Assembly (NCBI GenBank): GCA_048013815.1
Contig: CM106586.1
Span: forward strand, 2,480,001-2,544,000
Length of the DNA stretch: 64,000 nucleotides
From: Setoptus koraiensis
Taxonomy: Eukaryota; Arthropoda
Direction: 5' to 3'
Shown: positions 51,420-64,000 of the stretch, in pieces
How the letters are laid out: every line of letters begins with the position of its first letter
Position numbering within the stretch: the stretch's first letter is position 1
Made by a program: the position numbers and the translations under genes
The notes under the pieces: generated by a model
What the model saw: only the letters and a program-made list of their open reading frames with translations
Databases searched by the model: none
What the model was told of the DNA's origin: nothing

Positions 51420-54400
51420 TGAATATATTCAGCGAGGACAATTATGAACAGGAACTAGCTGCGAGCTTTGTTGTTGGCCGAGCTCAACGAGACTTGCACC
51501 ATGACGGCCCCGATACTCTCAATGGCCAAGACCAACAAAACCGTCCACCTATAGAGTCGTCTTTTGTATCAACGACAACAACACAATCAACCGGATATAA
51601 GTTGGAACAGAAACAATCATCTAGTAATTATTTATCTTATGAATACGGGACAACTTTAGCCCCGCCTCACGAAAACAGCCGCCAACAAGAGGACGATGAC
51701 GACCATGATGTTGATGGCGGCCAATCAACACTGCCAACGAACCACTCATCACTAGCCAACCAAACTGCGTTGAGAACAGCCAGTAACACAGACGACCACA
51801 CCGACAATCAGCAGCATCATAATTCTTTGGTGCTACTTAAATTAGAGTCAACCATTGAAAGGTATCGCCAGAGATTGCATCTACTGGAACAGTTTGTCAA
51901 AGTATCAACCCAAAAGGTGAGCAGACTTTACTATCATATCTAATATATGTATATATATATTATTAGTAGATTAGACCTCTGTGCCTGGCATGAAAAAATG
52001 AATGAAAAAATGCTCACCTGAGCATCGGGGGGCACGTGAGGCACATTCACTATCTTTTTCGTTTCATTTTTATTATTTTCAATGTATGATACACATACAT
52101 GTGATACACACAAACTAATGATATGAGCAACACACTTATCTCTAGCTAGAGCAGTCAAATTAGTCGACCACATACTGCCCCCTTTATGCCCTCGAAATTA
52201 TTCATTTATTCATTTATGACTGAACTCATTACAGTAGCTTGAGAGAAACACATAGTTATAACAAAGCAACACAGTGCGATTAACATAGTAGAGCGGGGAG
52301 ATATTTCAATCAGGGAAACCTAGTCCAACTATACTGTAGTAACAACCAGTGAGTATTGTGTATTTTGGAAGGGGATCCGTCCAAATGACCAGTTAGCTCT
52401 CACAAACGGACCACAGTTTGTCTGGCGATGGCTAATGGGCAGGCTAACAAACAAATAGTCAGTTGTTGATGGTATGAAGACACTAGATGATTGCTAGCAC
52501 CAGCTCACATTCCGTTACTCCAGTAAAGTATAGGATGTTGTTTAGTTGGGCCTAGTTCTTCTTTTGGTGCTCGATGTGCTCAAACCGCCAGCATGTCGCC
52601 CAACAGTTAGTTGTTATATATTGTCAAAGTATGGAGGCCATCAGCTCTTTCATTTCATAAAGAAATAATAATATTTATGGCATGAGTGAGCTCCTAGAAT
52701 GTGTTGATCTCAACACGCTTCACAAATAGCTTTATCCGATCTGGTAATGGTAAACCACATCAGATGCTCGCACACAATCAACCCAAAGGCATCGCAATCC
52801 ATATCTGCTGACAAGTCTTGTATTATACTCCCGCCCCACTTAGTCTGCATTGGACTTGTATCAGTTCAAGTCTTCTTTCCAGATGCCTGCCAGATAGAGG
52901 CAAGAGGGAGTGAGTGCGAATAAGAGAAATGAAAAAGTGGGGCGAAATAAGCGGTATATACGCACATAGGGATCGAAAGAGAGAGAAACTGGCAATAGAA
53001 AAATGTGACTGTCTAGTGTGGCGAATAACATTAGCCTTTGTGTCTAAATCGAATGAGATTGTCCTTGAACGAAGGGGAAATTCACCCTCTCTGTTGGGTG
53101 GCAGAAAGATTTAAACAACCATCTCATGTTATACGAAAGTGCAAGTCTTCTTCGCAAACATGCAAGATAAAAATGTCTTGGTTGTGTGTCATCATCATCA
53201 TGAACAACAACAACACGCGTATCCCTGTTACAACATGCCACTACAACCTTCTCTCCCTATGTATCGCACCCTTCATTTATTTCTCACAACAACCTTGACA
53301 GGTTGTATGTTTGTCTAGATGTATTTGCCTGTATTAGTTGGCGTGTGTGTATGTGTTTGTGTGAGTGGACCGAGGGAAGAGAAACTCTTATTCTCAATGT
53401 AATCTATTAGCTGCAAGCAATATCGGAAGCAAAAACGAAGTAGAAAGAAAAAAATTTGTGATTGTTGTATTGAAAATTTAGCCATCTCAACAATTGATCT
53501 CATCAAGATAAAGATCGCAGCATTGTCACCCGGCAACACACATCATGGCGATATCATGGCCATATCATGAAAAAGAAGTCAATGCAATATTATGGTGATG
53601 GTTTAGAGCTGGCTAACACGAAAATCTGTGACAGAGGCAGCCAGTTGTGGCGGAGCAACAATGACTTCTCACACACACATTATTATTTTCGTGATGATAC
53701 AAGTCGCCTAGATCACGAGAACATTGCCACCACTTCACTATCAATGCTCTCGCCTCTATATCACCTATCCTCTAACTTTCTTTTATTTTCGTCATTGATA
53801 CCAATGTATCAGCAGACCATGGTGGCGCAACTCTGAACGTCTCTTTGTATGTACGCTTCCCTGATTGTATCCACAAAAGAACGGTCAGAGCATGTCGCAC
53901 TTTGAACGGACCCAGATGACCTCGTAGCAAGACCTTCAAAGAAGGGGGGACCATACCGATTTGCTCTTCCAACAACTTTAATGGTCGCCAACGCCGCCAC
54001 CGCGATAAATCTCAAATGGTTGCCTATATTCAGTTGTGCTCTGAACACCGTGTGTTCTCGCGAGTTTGTTTTTTTTTTTCATTCTGAGCTGGAAATACAG
54101 AAGGCAAACAGCCAGGGCAAGAGATAGATAGGGCTACAGAGAGAAAGAGATAGCGAATGCTTGCAACTTAACCGAGATTTTGTAACCATAGAGAACGGAT
54201 GAAATATATATATCTCCCTCTCTTTCTCTCTCTGATGATAGAGTGCTGGATAGAGGCAACACCATACTTCATGCGCACGTATGTGTAACTGTGAGTAGTC
54301 GGACAACGATGAATACATGTTAACATTACTTCAGGGGGCGCCTGATTCTACCACGGGCCACCCTGTAGCCTGATGGCGGTGCAGAGAACAAGATCGATAG

Positions 54401-57400
54401 AGTAGCTCGACAAAAGAGAGTTTTCGTTGTTAGTTTAGTTACTGTACATCGGTGGACGCATTAGCTTGTCAATGTCAGCCGCCTCAGAGTGACGCCTTTT
54501 TCTTCTTTTATTTATATTCCGTTAAATGTATCATCAGCATCGCGGATAATCACAACGTGGAACAAATAATAGCCTAGTCTAGTTTGTTTGCTCTACCTAT
54601 CCATTGCTATTATGTCACAAGATATGTTACTGTCGAGATAAGACTGGGCCTGGCTGATTTTTGGCCCCACCAAAATGAAACATGCAAGAGAAAAAGAGAG
54701 GCAATGAAAGCAAGCATCGCTAATAAGTGGACTCTACAAAACTCCATTAATAGAGGAAAAGCAAAAGGTTTTGCATGATTAAATCTGATATTTATAGGCA
54801 GGCACCGCCCAACAAACCCGGTTCAATAGGAATCAGAGGTTCCTCTATTGTTGTTTATGTGATCATTGCAAGCGTGACAGAGGGGAAGAGCGAGGTGATA
54901 GAGGAGAAAAAATAGGACACCATTTAGAGTGCTCTCGAAAAAGGATTGATACAATGACTTTAGGAGGGCCCCCTCTACCAAGTTCTTCGTTGTTTTGGAC
55001 TTTTGGTATGATCAGAAGTTATCAGTGAACTTGTATACACAGGCACATTTTTTTTTTACTTTTTTACCCCAATGGTACCTTGGTGGGTAAGTGAGATAAG
55101 TTTTTATGGTGATAGCAGTTCTCTCTAATTTAAGTAGATCTGTCGCAGCCATACAAGTTCCACTTGTCACCACCACATATTGAGCGAAATTCTCCTCTTA
55201 AATTCAGCCACCGAGTGCCAAGTGAATGTGTAGTGGTGATCGAAGTAGAAATGTTCTATAGTTTACCAGATTAGTGATCCAAGCGTGATATGTACATCGG
55301 CCTAGCTGTACAACACGCTCGAGGGGTGGAGGAGGCTTAAAACTGTCTGTAGATGTGGATGTGTTTTATGCAAATACAAAAAATTAAAACTCAACACTGC
55401 TATGCTGCTCTGTTACTCAATTTAAACTGCTTCTTCCAGGAAAATTATCACACCAACAAATCTCTCCTTTGGTTCCCACAAACTTGAAAGGCCAGCAAGA
55501 TGCAAATTCGATTCTAAACAATATTTATTTATTCCTCCATTCCTCACCTATAACATTGCGTTGGCCGTTTGTGTATGTATGTGTCAAACCAAATGAATCA
55601 AAACAACTAGTTGTACACAATGGTGCAGCGTGTATCGGATCTAGAGAAATGCGATTGTCACATTGGTTGCCATTGGAATAACACAAGATATTCGGATGGT
55701 TACACGTGGCAGAGTGACTGTGATATTTGTACATGCAATGTAAGTAGCCCCAAGCCTACATGTTCAATATATTGAATTGGCTCGCTCTCTGCCAATCTCT
55801 CTGTTTGTGTTCGGGGAATCGATTACGTTTGTCCAACGTGTGTATCAGCAATAGGATTCGTGTCGTAAGATATTTATCATGGATATTTACGCAAAGAGAT
55901 GGATGCTTAGACAACAACAGTGAACGGTCGACAGCAGTTCGCATCACTAGTTTACATGCATCGTTGAATGGGTAATGTCAACTGACACGAGCAGCAAATA
56001 TATATTATTGGGCAAATTAGTTATTCGTTATCTTTGGAGGCCCACTCCGAGCTGTGTTGGTCACACAGCTCGGTCACACAAACAAGCCCAGACATGTCTG
56101 TCTATGGATATGAAGCTTGAATTGATAGCTGAAATGATACGCGATAATATTGGGGTCTGGCTGCAATGTCATTTCCTGTTTAAGATTAGCGCTGCCACAC
56201 GCCCCGCTAATGACTCAAACGTCACATAGGTCGGACGTGGCAATTATCCTTCAGTATATGCTGTTTACGCAGTGTTGCTAAGCTAGCACAAAGCTGCAAC
56301 AAAGAGATGAAAAGGGAGAGAGCAGAATTCATTCATTTTCCATGTGAGAACATTGATAAACACGACAATACTAATCATTCTCTTTGAATTTTCTGCCCTC
56401 CAAACAATGTATTCGCATCGCATTGCCTATAAATGGATGTGTCTAAATTTTTCAATCTAATCCCAATTGTTACGCGACGACGACGACGATGACGACATAT
56501 AAATCATGCAAAATACGCTAAAATGATGCCTGAACCGGGCCCCTGTTAAACTGCACAACGCTACAACGGAAACATAAACACACAGCGAGGATCTGTCAGT
56601 TGTAAGCATGTAATCTGCGAGCCAAGTCCGTGCCAGGAGTTGCACCATGTCCAGGGCCGATGCTGTCCAGTGTGTTACAGTAAGTATTAGATATTTCGCT
56701 GTTTGCTGGTCCCATTTAGTTGTTGTACGCCTCTCGCAGAGCTTATCTGGTTAGCTTAGCTGATTGCTCTGGCCTATCGCTATTTATTTTATCGTCGACA
56801 AACACCATTTGGCGCCTACTACTAATGTGCGTCAGCCGCCGCTGCCACACCACGACAACTAATAGAGTCGCGCAAACACGACCCATTGTTGGCACAACAA
56901 CAACAAAAACGACATCAGCAACAGCGGCAGCAACATATCCCGTCTGTTGGGCTTGGCAGGGCCTGTTGGGAAAGCTGGGCCCGCTCTAAAGTGGTTGATC
57001 TCTAATCTTGCCCATCTCGATAGAAATTTTCAATCTAGCCGGGCCTCAACCAGAAGCGGCGGCAGCGGCAGCAGCAGTGCAATGATGAGGCGCACTCGAA
57101 TTAGGCAGAGGCGAGAAGAGACTTTCGTTGTTGTGACATCGGCCTGTAGTCCTGTGAGAAAATTTCGCTCGCGACACAATTTCCAGACAAATTTTTGTGT
57201 TCTAGCTTGCCAAAATGATGTTTGTCGAAATTGCAATATTAAGTTGCTGATGCTGCTGCTGCTGCTGTTGTTCTGTCATTATGTTACAGCCGCCCACTGT
57301 CTTGCAACCGCCTCAAATGTGGCTGCTGGCGCTGGCAACAGATCGTGGCTTGAATTTCTTAAACTATTGTCGTTCCCCTATCGACAATTAACATTCTGCT

Positions 57401-60400
57401 CTTTGCGTCATCGCGTTTGCACAAACAAAATTGTCAGACGGCGGCCAGCCAGCCGCGTCGCTGCTGATATCGCTGCTGTGAAGTTATTTAGTTGAAAGCT
57501 GCCTGGCCGACGAGACTAACATCAGAGGACCGGATCTGTTAATGAAAATGTTTTTTAAATTGAACTATGAACACCGCCCTTTGGGACGCCCTCGTCGCCA
57601 GATGTAGCTCGGCATGTTGCCTATATATGTATGGATGGTAAGATATGTCAAGTAGAGCGAGAGACGGAGTGTCAACTTAATCGAGCAAGTGTTTGTTCGT
57701 GCGAGCGTCGCTAAGCCCAAATTTTGAGCCTCGAGAGATAGATTTGTTGTTTTTGTTTGTAAAGACAAAGTGGCTCGGCTAAGCTGCTAGGGAGCACTTA
57801 TTTCAGAGGAAACAAACGCACACTTTTACACACAAGCTCGCGAGATCAACCTAACGAAGCCCAACAGAGCCCAACGGAACTCGATTGAACTCAATGGAAT
57901 TCAACGGAACCCATTGGTTCTATTGGACATGTTTGCTCTTATCAATTCGTTCTTTGAGCTCGCTTTAGCCATTAAAAGTTTGTCAAACGTTTTTGTTTTG
58001 TGACATGATGATGTTAGGTATGAATTATTTAACATGCCTCAGCGGCATATATGAGATTAGATACCACTGCTATCAGATGGCATCATTAGCCAGACGGCCA
58101 GTGGCCGCCAGGTCTTTCGCTCGGCCGGCCACTGACCACCGATGGGCGTCGCAGATGGGGGATATCCAGTTGGCAGATGCATGTCCAATGGCCTAAATGA
58201 AATTCAACCTAAACGATATGACGCCATGTGAATAATCTGTTTGAGCACTTAGTGTTATCGTCAACATACAATGTATATGCTCTTTGACTGGCACTTCTGA
58301 TGGGCGCTCATCATTTTTGGTAGCCCACACTACAATTTGAGCCGAATATTGGTGTTGCCTCTTTCACTGCTAGTTGTGTTTGGTCTTTGGTAGTCCCAGT
58401 ATTTGGGCCGCACAGGCTTGTTACTCTGTAGGCTTCGTTTCACAATAATTTGTTTTTGTTGAGTGTCGAATAGTGACGGCTTAACGAGTTCAGGCAGAGA
58501 GGCACCGAAAGATGAATTAAGCGAGCTGCAATTCATCTTTTAGTACCAAACAACAACGACAACTACTAACACGAACGGTTCAATCAGCAAAAGGTAATGT
58601 TGTGACGAAAATAAAAAGAGGAGCTGGACTGAAATTCTGTTATTTGGTGACAATGATTGCGAGGCCGATGGGCCCCAGTGAATCTAAGCACCAACAACAG
58701 ACACAATGAGGAATTCTGCATTAGCTTGTTATTAAGCAAACACAGCAGAGATAGAGAGACTCATGGTCGTCGGTGCTATACCGGCCCAGAAGTGTCCGTA
58801 ATACCGGCTCTCTTAATATAAAAGAACGACCACACATGTGATGTTCGCAAGATTAAGCTCATCATGTAACTGGCCATAAATTTATTTAATCATCTCAAGT
58901 GACGGAGAGACAGCGGAAAAAATGAACCCAAAAGGAGAGTTTTCATTCATTTCGTATACAGTATCCAACTCCTACATACAACCTTACACAACCAATTCCA
59001 TATAGCCAATGATAGCATAATCCATGGCTGGCTACTCTGTTTATAGCACCTAGGTGCCCATTTTGTTTGCAAGATAATGATATAAAGAATGTTAGAGGCT
59101 CCATTTGATCTCGCCAGTCGGGCTCCTCAATCCAACCCAATTGAATTTAATCCAATTCAATTGCGGCCAGCTCACCACCAGTTGTGTGTTTGAGGTTGAT
59201 CAGACCACCGCGACATCACACCACATATGTATTTGCATGTCGGGTTGCAGTTGACTGATCAATACATAGATCATTGACTGGCAGCAACCATAATTGCCGG
59301 CTATCACATATCAGTTGGGCCACAGAAGGATTACTACGATATCCAAACCGTATCTGCGACCAATATACTTTTCACGTGTTTGCTGACTCCAACACAGTTT
59401 ATACATCGCGCGAGTTATATCCTTTTGGGTCAATCTAGTCTATTGCACGCGCTCCATATAGCCCAAATGGATTTGCCTGGTACCCAAATAGATAGGGGCG
59501 GAGGCCATCACCTAATTGGCTCAGTAAAGTATAGTACACTTTGTGGTGTAAGCTACTGCTTGTTTGTGAGGCCCTTTAGTTAGTGCGAGACACGTGTTCA
59601 ATTTGTCTTGTTCTCAGATCGCTGGTGGCGACGAGTATTCGTTTCGAATTTCCACTATACAAATGTTGGCTCGTGGCGAATATTTTTAATGAGAAGCCTG
59701 CTGAAAAGGTCTGGCTGGAGTTGTCACTTCGAGACTGTTCCTGCTAGCCACCACTCGAGAGAGCTTGTATTTTCATTACGATTTTATAATTGTTTTTTGC
59801 CTATGGGGATGTCGTCTATAGTGCATATCATCCATTGGGTGCATAATCTGGAATTCAATGATTATGGTATTCAAAGGTAGATGCATCAAGTTCAAAATGG
59901 TATAAATGTTGTTCGTGGGGGGAAATCATGCCGGTGCAGATAGGATGCACTTGATATTGCTAGCAATGGCTAACTAACAACTAGAAAACATTTTTATTAT
60001 TTCCACAAACTTCCTCTTTATCTCTCCACTGGGCTCTGGCCGTGTATAAATAATGAACTAATAATATCACTTGATATAATCTTCGACTTCTAAACCATCC
60101 ACAGAGACGTGTAAATTTAACGATATAACACTAAAGCATGGCCACAAGACCATTATGAGCATCAACAATTCCACTTGTAAAGAATGCATCTGTTTGGTAA
60201 GTGTCAAATCGTCAATTCGATGATGATATCCCGCAACCCATACGTTGGTAACTAATTCAACCAACAGTGAATCATTAAATGAATCGTGATTGATATCTAA
60301 TATTATTCAATATACAACATGTGAATTTTTGTCGCGACCCCACTCAGGATGGCCGGATCAAGTGTCATCAGGTCGAGTTAATTTTCTCAAAGGATCCGCT

Positions 60401-61680
60401 GCTGGCCATAAGAAAAGCGTCGTCACCTGATAGTTTAGACCATGATAGGCACGATAGTGGAAATGCACAACTAATCAGTTTTAATCAATCAAGCGATACA
60501 AATAACAAATCACAAATGACAAACGACACCATATCACTGCTTACAAGTAACAGTCATCATCATCATCATTATGATGCATCATTTGATCATCACAAGCACC
60601 TACTATGTCCGCCCATTAATTGTCCACCGGAGGATAGATTTCATTTGGTGAACGATTGTTGTACCTATTGTAAGGATTTTGATTTTTGTTTTCATCGTGG
60701 CCACCAATGTCACGAAAATGCTCATTGTATAAACATAAACAATTCTTTTAGTTGTGTTTGTGATAGTGGCTTTACGGGTAACGGAAGGTACTGTCATGAC
60801 ATTGACGAATGCCAAGATGACTCCATGAACAATTGCAACAAAACAACTAGTGTTTGTACAAACATTAGGGGCTCCTATAAATGCGAATGTTTGCCTGGTT
60901 ACGCAATCAAGTCAATGGCGCCCAACGATGATACTACAACAATAACTAGCAGCAGTATAACACCAAGAATCGAGGGATCTTGTGAAGGTGAGACTATCTT
61001 TTTGCATATGCTGTACATACTTGATAATCAATCTCTTGTCATTGACTAATACCATCGACTATCTTCAATTTAATACTTCATACTTACTTTATACTCTTAT
61101 AATGATGTCAGATATTGACGAATGCACCAAAAAAGAGTGGAACAATTGTGATATGAATGCCAGATGCGTTAATAGAATGGGCACCTTCAAATGCAGATGC
61201 AACAGAGGCTATCTAGGCAACGGACTTGAGTGTCACAAGTGGATCACATCGGCCTCCAATGTGGCCAATTACAGACATAATCATAGAAAAAGAAAAAAGA
61301 AATTAATGCAAGACAATGTGGACAATTACGTCAATGGTGTTGCCGTCGTTTATCCTGAAACGACTAAGACGGCGCAAACAGCATCCGATATGCACGATGC
61401 CAACAATAAGACAACTCACATGCAAACTCTTGATGCGACTGGAGATTTAGATAACATTATTGTAACTATGGCATCATCACCGTCATCACATAGAGTGTCG
61501 TCACAGCAACAGTTCAACACGCCCGTTTTGAAGCCAATAGACGAAGACGACGATTATGACGATACAGACGACGAAGAGGAGGACGAACAAGATGAGAGCG
61601 ACATCAACGAGCAAGATGACGACAGCAATTACATCGTTGATGCGGCTGCCAGACTCCAACTGAAACAACAACTACAACAG
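51420..61680 (+). CDS. NELL: NELL1/2-like secreted protein with VWC and EGF domains (partial)
   Basis: At least six exons: 51420-51916, about 55611 or 55629 to 55739, 56586-56679, 60105-60196, 60348-60987 and 61112-61680, all GT-AG with matching phases. Exon 1 is polar with a closing coiled coil (ESTIERYRQRLHLLEQFVK). Exons 2-3 form VWC1 (EKCDCHIGCHW, DGYTWQSDCDICTC, CKHVICEPSPC, GRCCPVCY). Exons 4-5 form VWC2, interrupted by a His/Asp/Ser-rich insert and ending CPPEDRFHLVNDCCTYCK. Three EGF modules follow (FDFCFHRGHQC; DIDECQDD; DIDECTKKEWNNC), the last two with the calcium-binding D-I-D-E-C start. Coiled coil, VWC, VWC, EGF x3 is the order in vertebrate NELL, a secreted glycoprotein in neuronal and skeletal signalling. 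After EGF3 comes an unusual ~140-residue acidic linker ending at a donor (61681), so the gene continues. The N-terminal laminin-G domain and signal peptide are not located. Confidence 0.85.
51917..55610 (+). other. Large intron of the NELL-like gene
   Basis: About 3.7 kb between the coiled-coil exon and the first VWC exon. It is AT-rich with no recognisable coding sequence; both strands carry only short frames. It contains T-runs near 54068 and 55048 and a CT stretch near 54215. Confidence 0.6.
56680..60104 (+). other. Large intron of the NELL-like gene
   Basis: About 3.4 kb within VWC2's junction with VWC1. A 182-codon open frame at 56947-57495 includes a CTG-repeat-encoded leucine stretch but has no recognisable domain, and I treat it as chance. 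A decamer repeat lies at 57851-57930. Nothing else is recognised. Confidence 0.6.
57851..57930. repeat. 10-bp tandem repeat, about eight degenerate units
   Basis: Consecutive decamers with the consensus YCAACGGAAC: CCAACAGAGC, CCAACGGAAC, TCGATTGAAC, TCAATGGAAT, TCAACGGAAC, then CCATTGGTTC and TATTGGACAT as the pattern decays. It lies in a NELL-like intron. The period is close to one helical turn. Confidence 0.75.
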
Positions 61681-64000
61681 GTGAGTTTTGACAATGTTTG
61701 AATTTGCATAGTAATGAGAAATTTGCAAAATTGAATTTAACCTTGGAATATTTTTGATCGAAGTTGAATATTTGAGCATTGAATTTTCTAATACAAAAAT
61801 TTATTCGCACTTACATAAATATCGAATTTGCATGGCAATCTTGGGTTATTTGCATAACATTTAAGAGAGCTATATTGACTGACAACCGTAGTGAACGGCT
61901 TATTAAAGTGCTCAGATGCAGCAACGAAGGTCAAGATCTGCTCTTCATTTTTTCATCAGGTTATTTTATTATCGCTACGTCTAGTATAAGCGGGGCCCGG
62001 GTAGCTGCCCGGCGAATGAACGATGAATAAAGATGTTATGGCGAGTTGAAGGCTTCCCAAAATGCATCTAGCAGCAAATTCAATATGCAAATGTAAAGGA
62101 TGGCAAGGCCAACTAAATGTCTGTATTATGTAGACGACAAAGGGCGTTTAAAATATCTTGTCGCGCTCTAATAAGCAACCATTAGAACGTAAACATGTTG
62201 TTTTGGTAAAAGGGTGCTTTCGGGTATTTTTTTTGCCAGAAGCCGTTAAACCGGCCGCTATCAAATGGCCAAATAGATTCTCAAATGATAAACTGATCGA
62301 TCGATATTTTGGCGAATCGTTGGTGGCATACAGAGAAGGCGTACAGATAAAGACAGGTATAGACAAGTATAAACAGGGCAGGCACGTACAATGCGTCCGA
62401 CCCGGAGAATGCACCGGTAGATGATAGGTGCAGATGAAAAAGGCAACGAAAACAGTTATGAAAGCTGCACTGTATACTTGAGACGTCGAATTCTTTTGTA
62501 CGCATGGCCGATTACATAACGGCTATCCGATAGCTCATGCGGCTCTTTTATTATTATTATTATTATTGTACTACATTATGTTTGGTGTGCAAGCGAAAGC
62601 AAGTATGTTTAAAGATTATATCTCTATGTCCTCTATGTGATGTGCGAATGGAGTTGGAATTGGCAATTCACAATTGAGTATTATTATTTATGTACGCGAG
62701 CCTACAGACGGATACAAACATGACCTGATTTCATCATCCACGCATCATAGTCACAGTTAATAGCGCCGTCGTCCAATAGATAATAACGACGCGATAACGC
62801 TGTTGTTGCCGAAGCATCTATATTGGCTCATCATTAGCAACATTTATCAGATATTCACCTGACCCACGGTGTGTATTTTATGGCTTTATGGGTTACGAGC
62901 CGTTGCACCAGCAATAATCGCTTGTATATTGCAACATAATATTATATCTCAAACTGTGTGCGTTAACGATTATAACTGTGTAGCTATACTGTAAATATAT
63001 AACAATGGTGGTATAGGAACGTTCATTCTGTTGTGCTTGCTTGTTCAAAGGATTGGTCTTGGTGAAGTTTGTGCGAGCAGTTGAGCGTTTGGCGGAGGCC
63101 GCCCGAGTGATAATAACGATATTGATGTCGTCAATGATAAGTAACGGGGCCCCGAATCAAAGTCACGCCCGTTGACCGGCGTGCCATGGGGCCTACAATA
63201 ATAATGAAATATCAGTCATGGTCAATATTCGTCGTCATGACTCGCAGCTCATCGTTTGTCATATTGACACGCAAGTTACATGCAAGTGGCAGCACTACTA
63301 CTCGAAATATCTTCCTGTATCCTGTGTGATCACTGAGAGGCCTCTCAACGACGTAGCAACTGTCAGAGGCACGTCACTCGAGGCTGATATTTAAATGATT
63401 CCATCAAGTGACACCGGACAGCGTATACGAGAAACAGCAAATTGTGTAAGTGCTTTCATTTTATTACGATTGTAGCGACAGCGTTCACATCAAGAGTAAA
63501 TGAGAAATGCATATTTCGTTGGCTTACGCTCATATGCTTGTCCGGTGCCTATGCATTATGTGATCCACTAATGGTTACTTGGAACAGTCAGACAAATAAA
63601 CAAGCCAATGAATAAACAAGTCAATGAATAAGCAAGCAAACAAATGGACGGTACAGTAACTTTTGGCACTTGCTTCGAAACCATATTGAACCGTTAGCTT
63701 ATCAAGACGGTGCTAACCAGAAAGTAGCCAGTGGACTTGTTTCAATCTATTGATGATCTACATGATTATCACAGGCAGTGTAGTGTGTGACGGGGCGCTT
63801 CGCCAACTTGCTGGCCAACTCTTGCCTGGCTAGCCAATTAAGTCTAGCCAAACTGGATCTGAACGAGCAAAAGTGTTACTCAGAGTGTTAAAGTTTAACT
63901 GCAAATACTGTAGGTATCAACTGTTTCGATTCTTACATTCAAACGAACCAACAGGCGAAGCTCGTTTTGTGCCAGGCCGCTGTGAATTAAAGATAAAATG
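61681..64000. other. Probable intron of the NELL-like gene to the window end
   Basis: Begins with the donor GTGAGT at 61681. No cysteine-rich exon matching further EGF or VWC modules is seen before 64000. It holds a TTA trinucleotide run near 62548-62570 and a 16-bp repeat at 63595-63640. Overlapping antisense 88-codon frames at about 62150-62420 are open on both strands but resemble nothing known. Confidence 0.5.
63595..63640. repeat. 16-bp tandem repeat, nearly three units
   Basis: AATAAACAAGCCAATG at 63595-63610, AATAAACAAGTCAATG at 63611-63626, then a shortened AATAAGCAAGCAAAC. Confidence 0.8.

Noticed and set aside
53772-54048. Overlapping minus-strand frames of 67 and 79 codons
   Set aside because: They lie inside a NELL-like intron, resemble no family and overlap in different frames.
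56947-57495. 182-codon plus-strand frame with a leucine stretch
   Set aside because: It sits in a NELL-like intron; the hydrophobic part comes from a CTG repeat and no domain is visible.
62148-62424. Two antisense 88-codon frames
   Set aside because: Both strands are open over the same bases without domain content, consistent with chance.
1-64000. tRNA, snRNA, microRNA and CRISPR-like elements
   Set aside because: By eye I found no B-box-like GGTTCGAAT context with a cloverleaf, no well-known microRNA seed hairpin, and no regularly spaced repeats; a covariance-model scan would be decisive.
1-64000. Transposon or viral fossil
   Set aside because: No transposase, reverse transcriptase, integrase or capsid motifs and no long terminal repeats were recognised; only simple tandem repeats are visible.

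Overview
This window is animal genomic DNA, most likely from an arthropod and plausibly a chelicerate such as a mite; the species call is inference. The genes support it: metazoan-type genes with GT-AG introns (about 70-110 bp up to several kb), an ecdysozoan-style NRF-6 acyltransferase, an animal BLOC-1 subunit, cyclin B3, TRRAP, SUMO and a NELL-type secreted VWC/EGF protein. Intergenic DNA is AT-leaning and rich in CA/GT, GA/CT and trinucleotide microsatellites. I see no bacterial features, CRISPR arrays, confident tRNA or rRNA genes, and no recognisable transposon or viral fossil.

Layout. 1-11.7 kb: gene desert, with one weak terminal-exon candidate near 2.9 kb. 11.77-14.93 kb: a compact cluster with a COMM-domain protein and BLOC1S3 on the plus strand only 55 bp apart, facing cyclin B3 on the minus strand. 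15-20.7 kb: no convincing gene except one small ORF. 20.76-25.27 kb: a five-exon NRF-6/acyltransferase-3 membrane protein. 26.35-38.94 kb: TRRAP (Tra1/Nipped-A), a single uninterrupted 4195-codon exon with a glutamine-rich insertion. 39.11-39.45 kb: SUMO, minus strand, tail-to-tail with TRRAP. 39.5-51.4 kb: a repeat-dense, more GC-rich tract with a candidate signal-peptide exon (42.2 kb), a candidate minus-strand Ig-like exon (48.8 kb) and a 92-residue membrane ORF (49.3 kb). 51.4-61.7 kb: at least six exons of a NELL-like secreted protein (coiled coil, two VWC, three EGF), open at its 3' side. 61.7-64 kb: presumably its next intron.

How the genes relate. TRRAP (chromatin acetylation scaffold), SUMO (protein modifier) and cyclin B3 (mitosis/meiosis) are housekeeping or germline nuclear genes. 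The COMM-domain protein (Commander complex) and BLOC1S3 both belong to endosomal sorting machines, and their spacing suggests one dicistronic transcript. That pair, the unusual structure of the NELL-like gene and the intronless TRRAP are the items most worth checking. I do not find a clearly new multi-gene system here.
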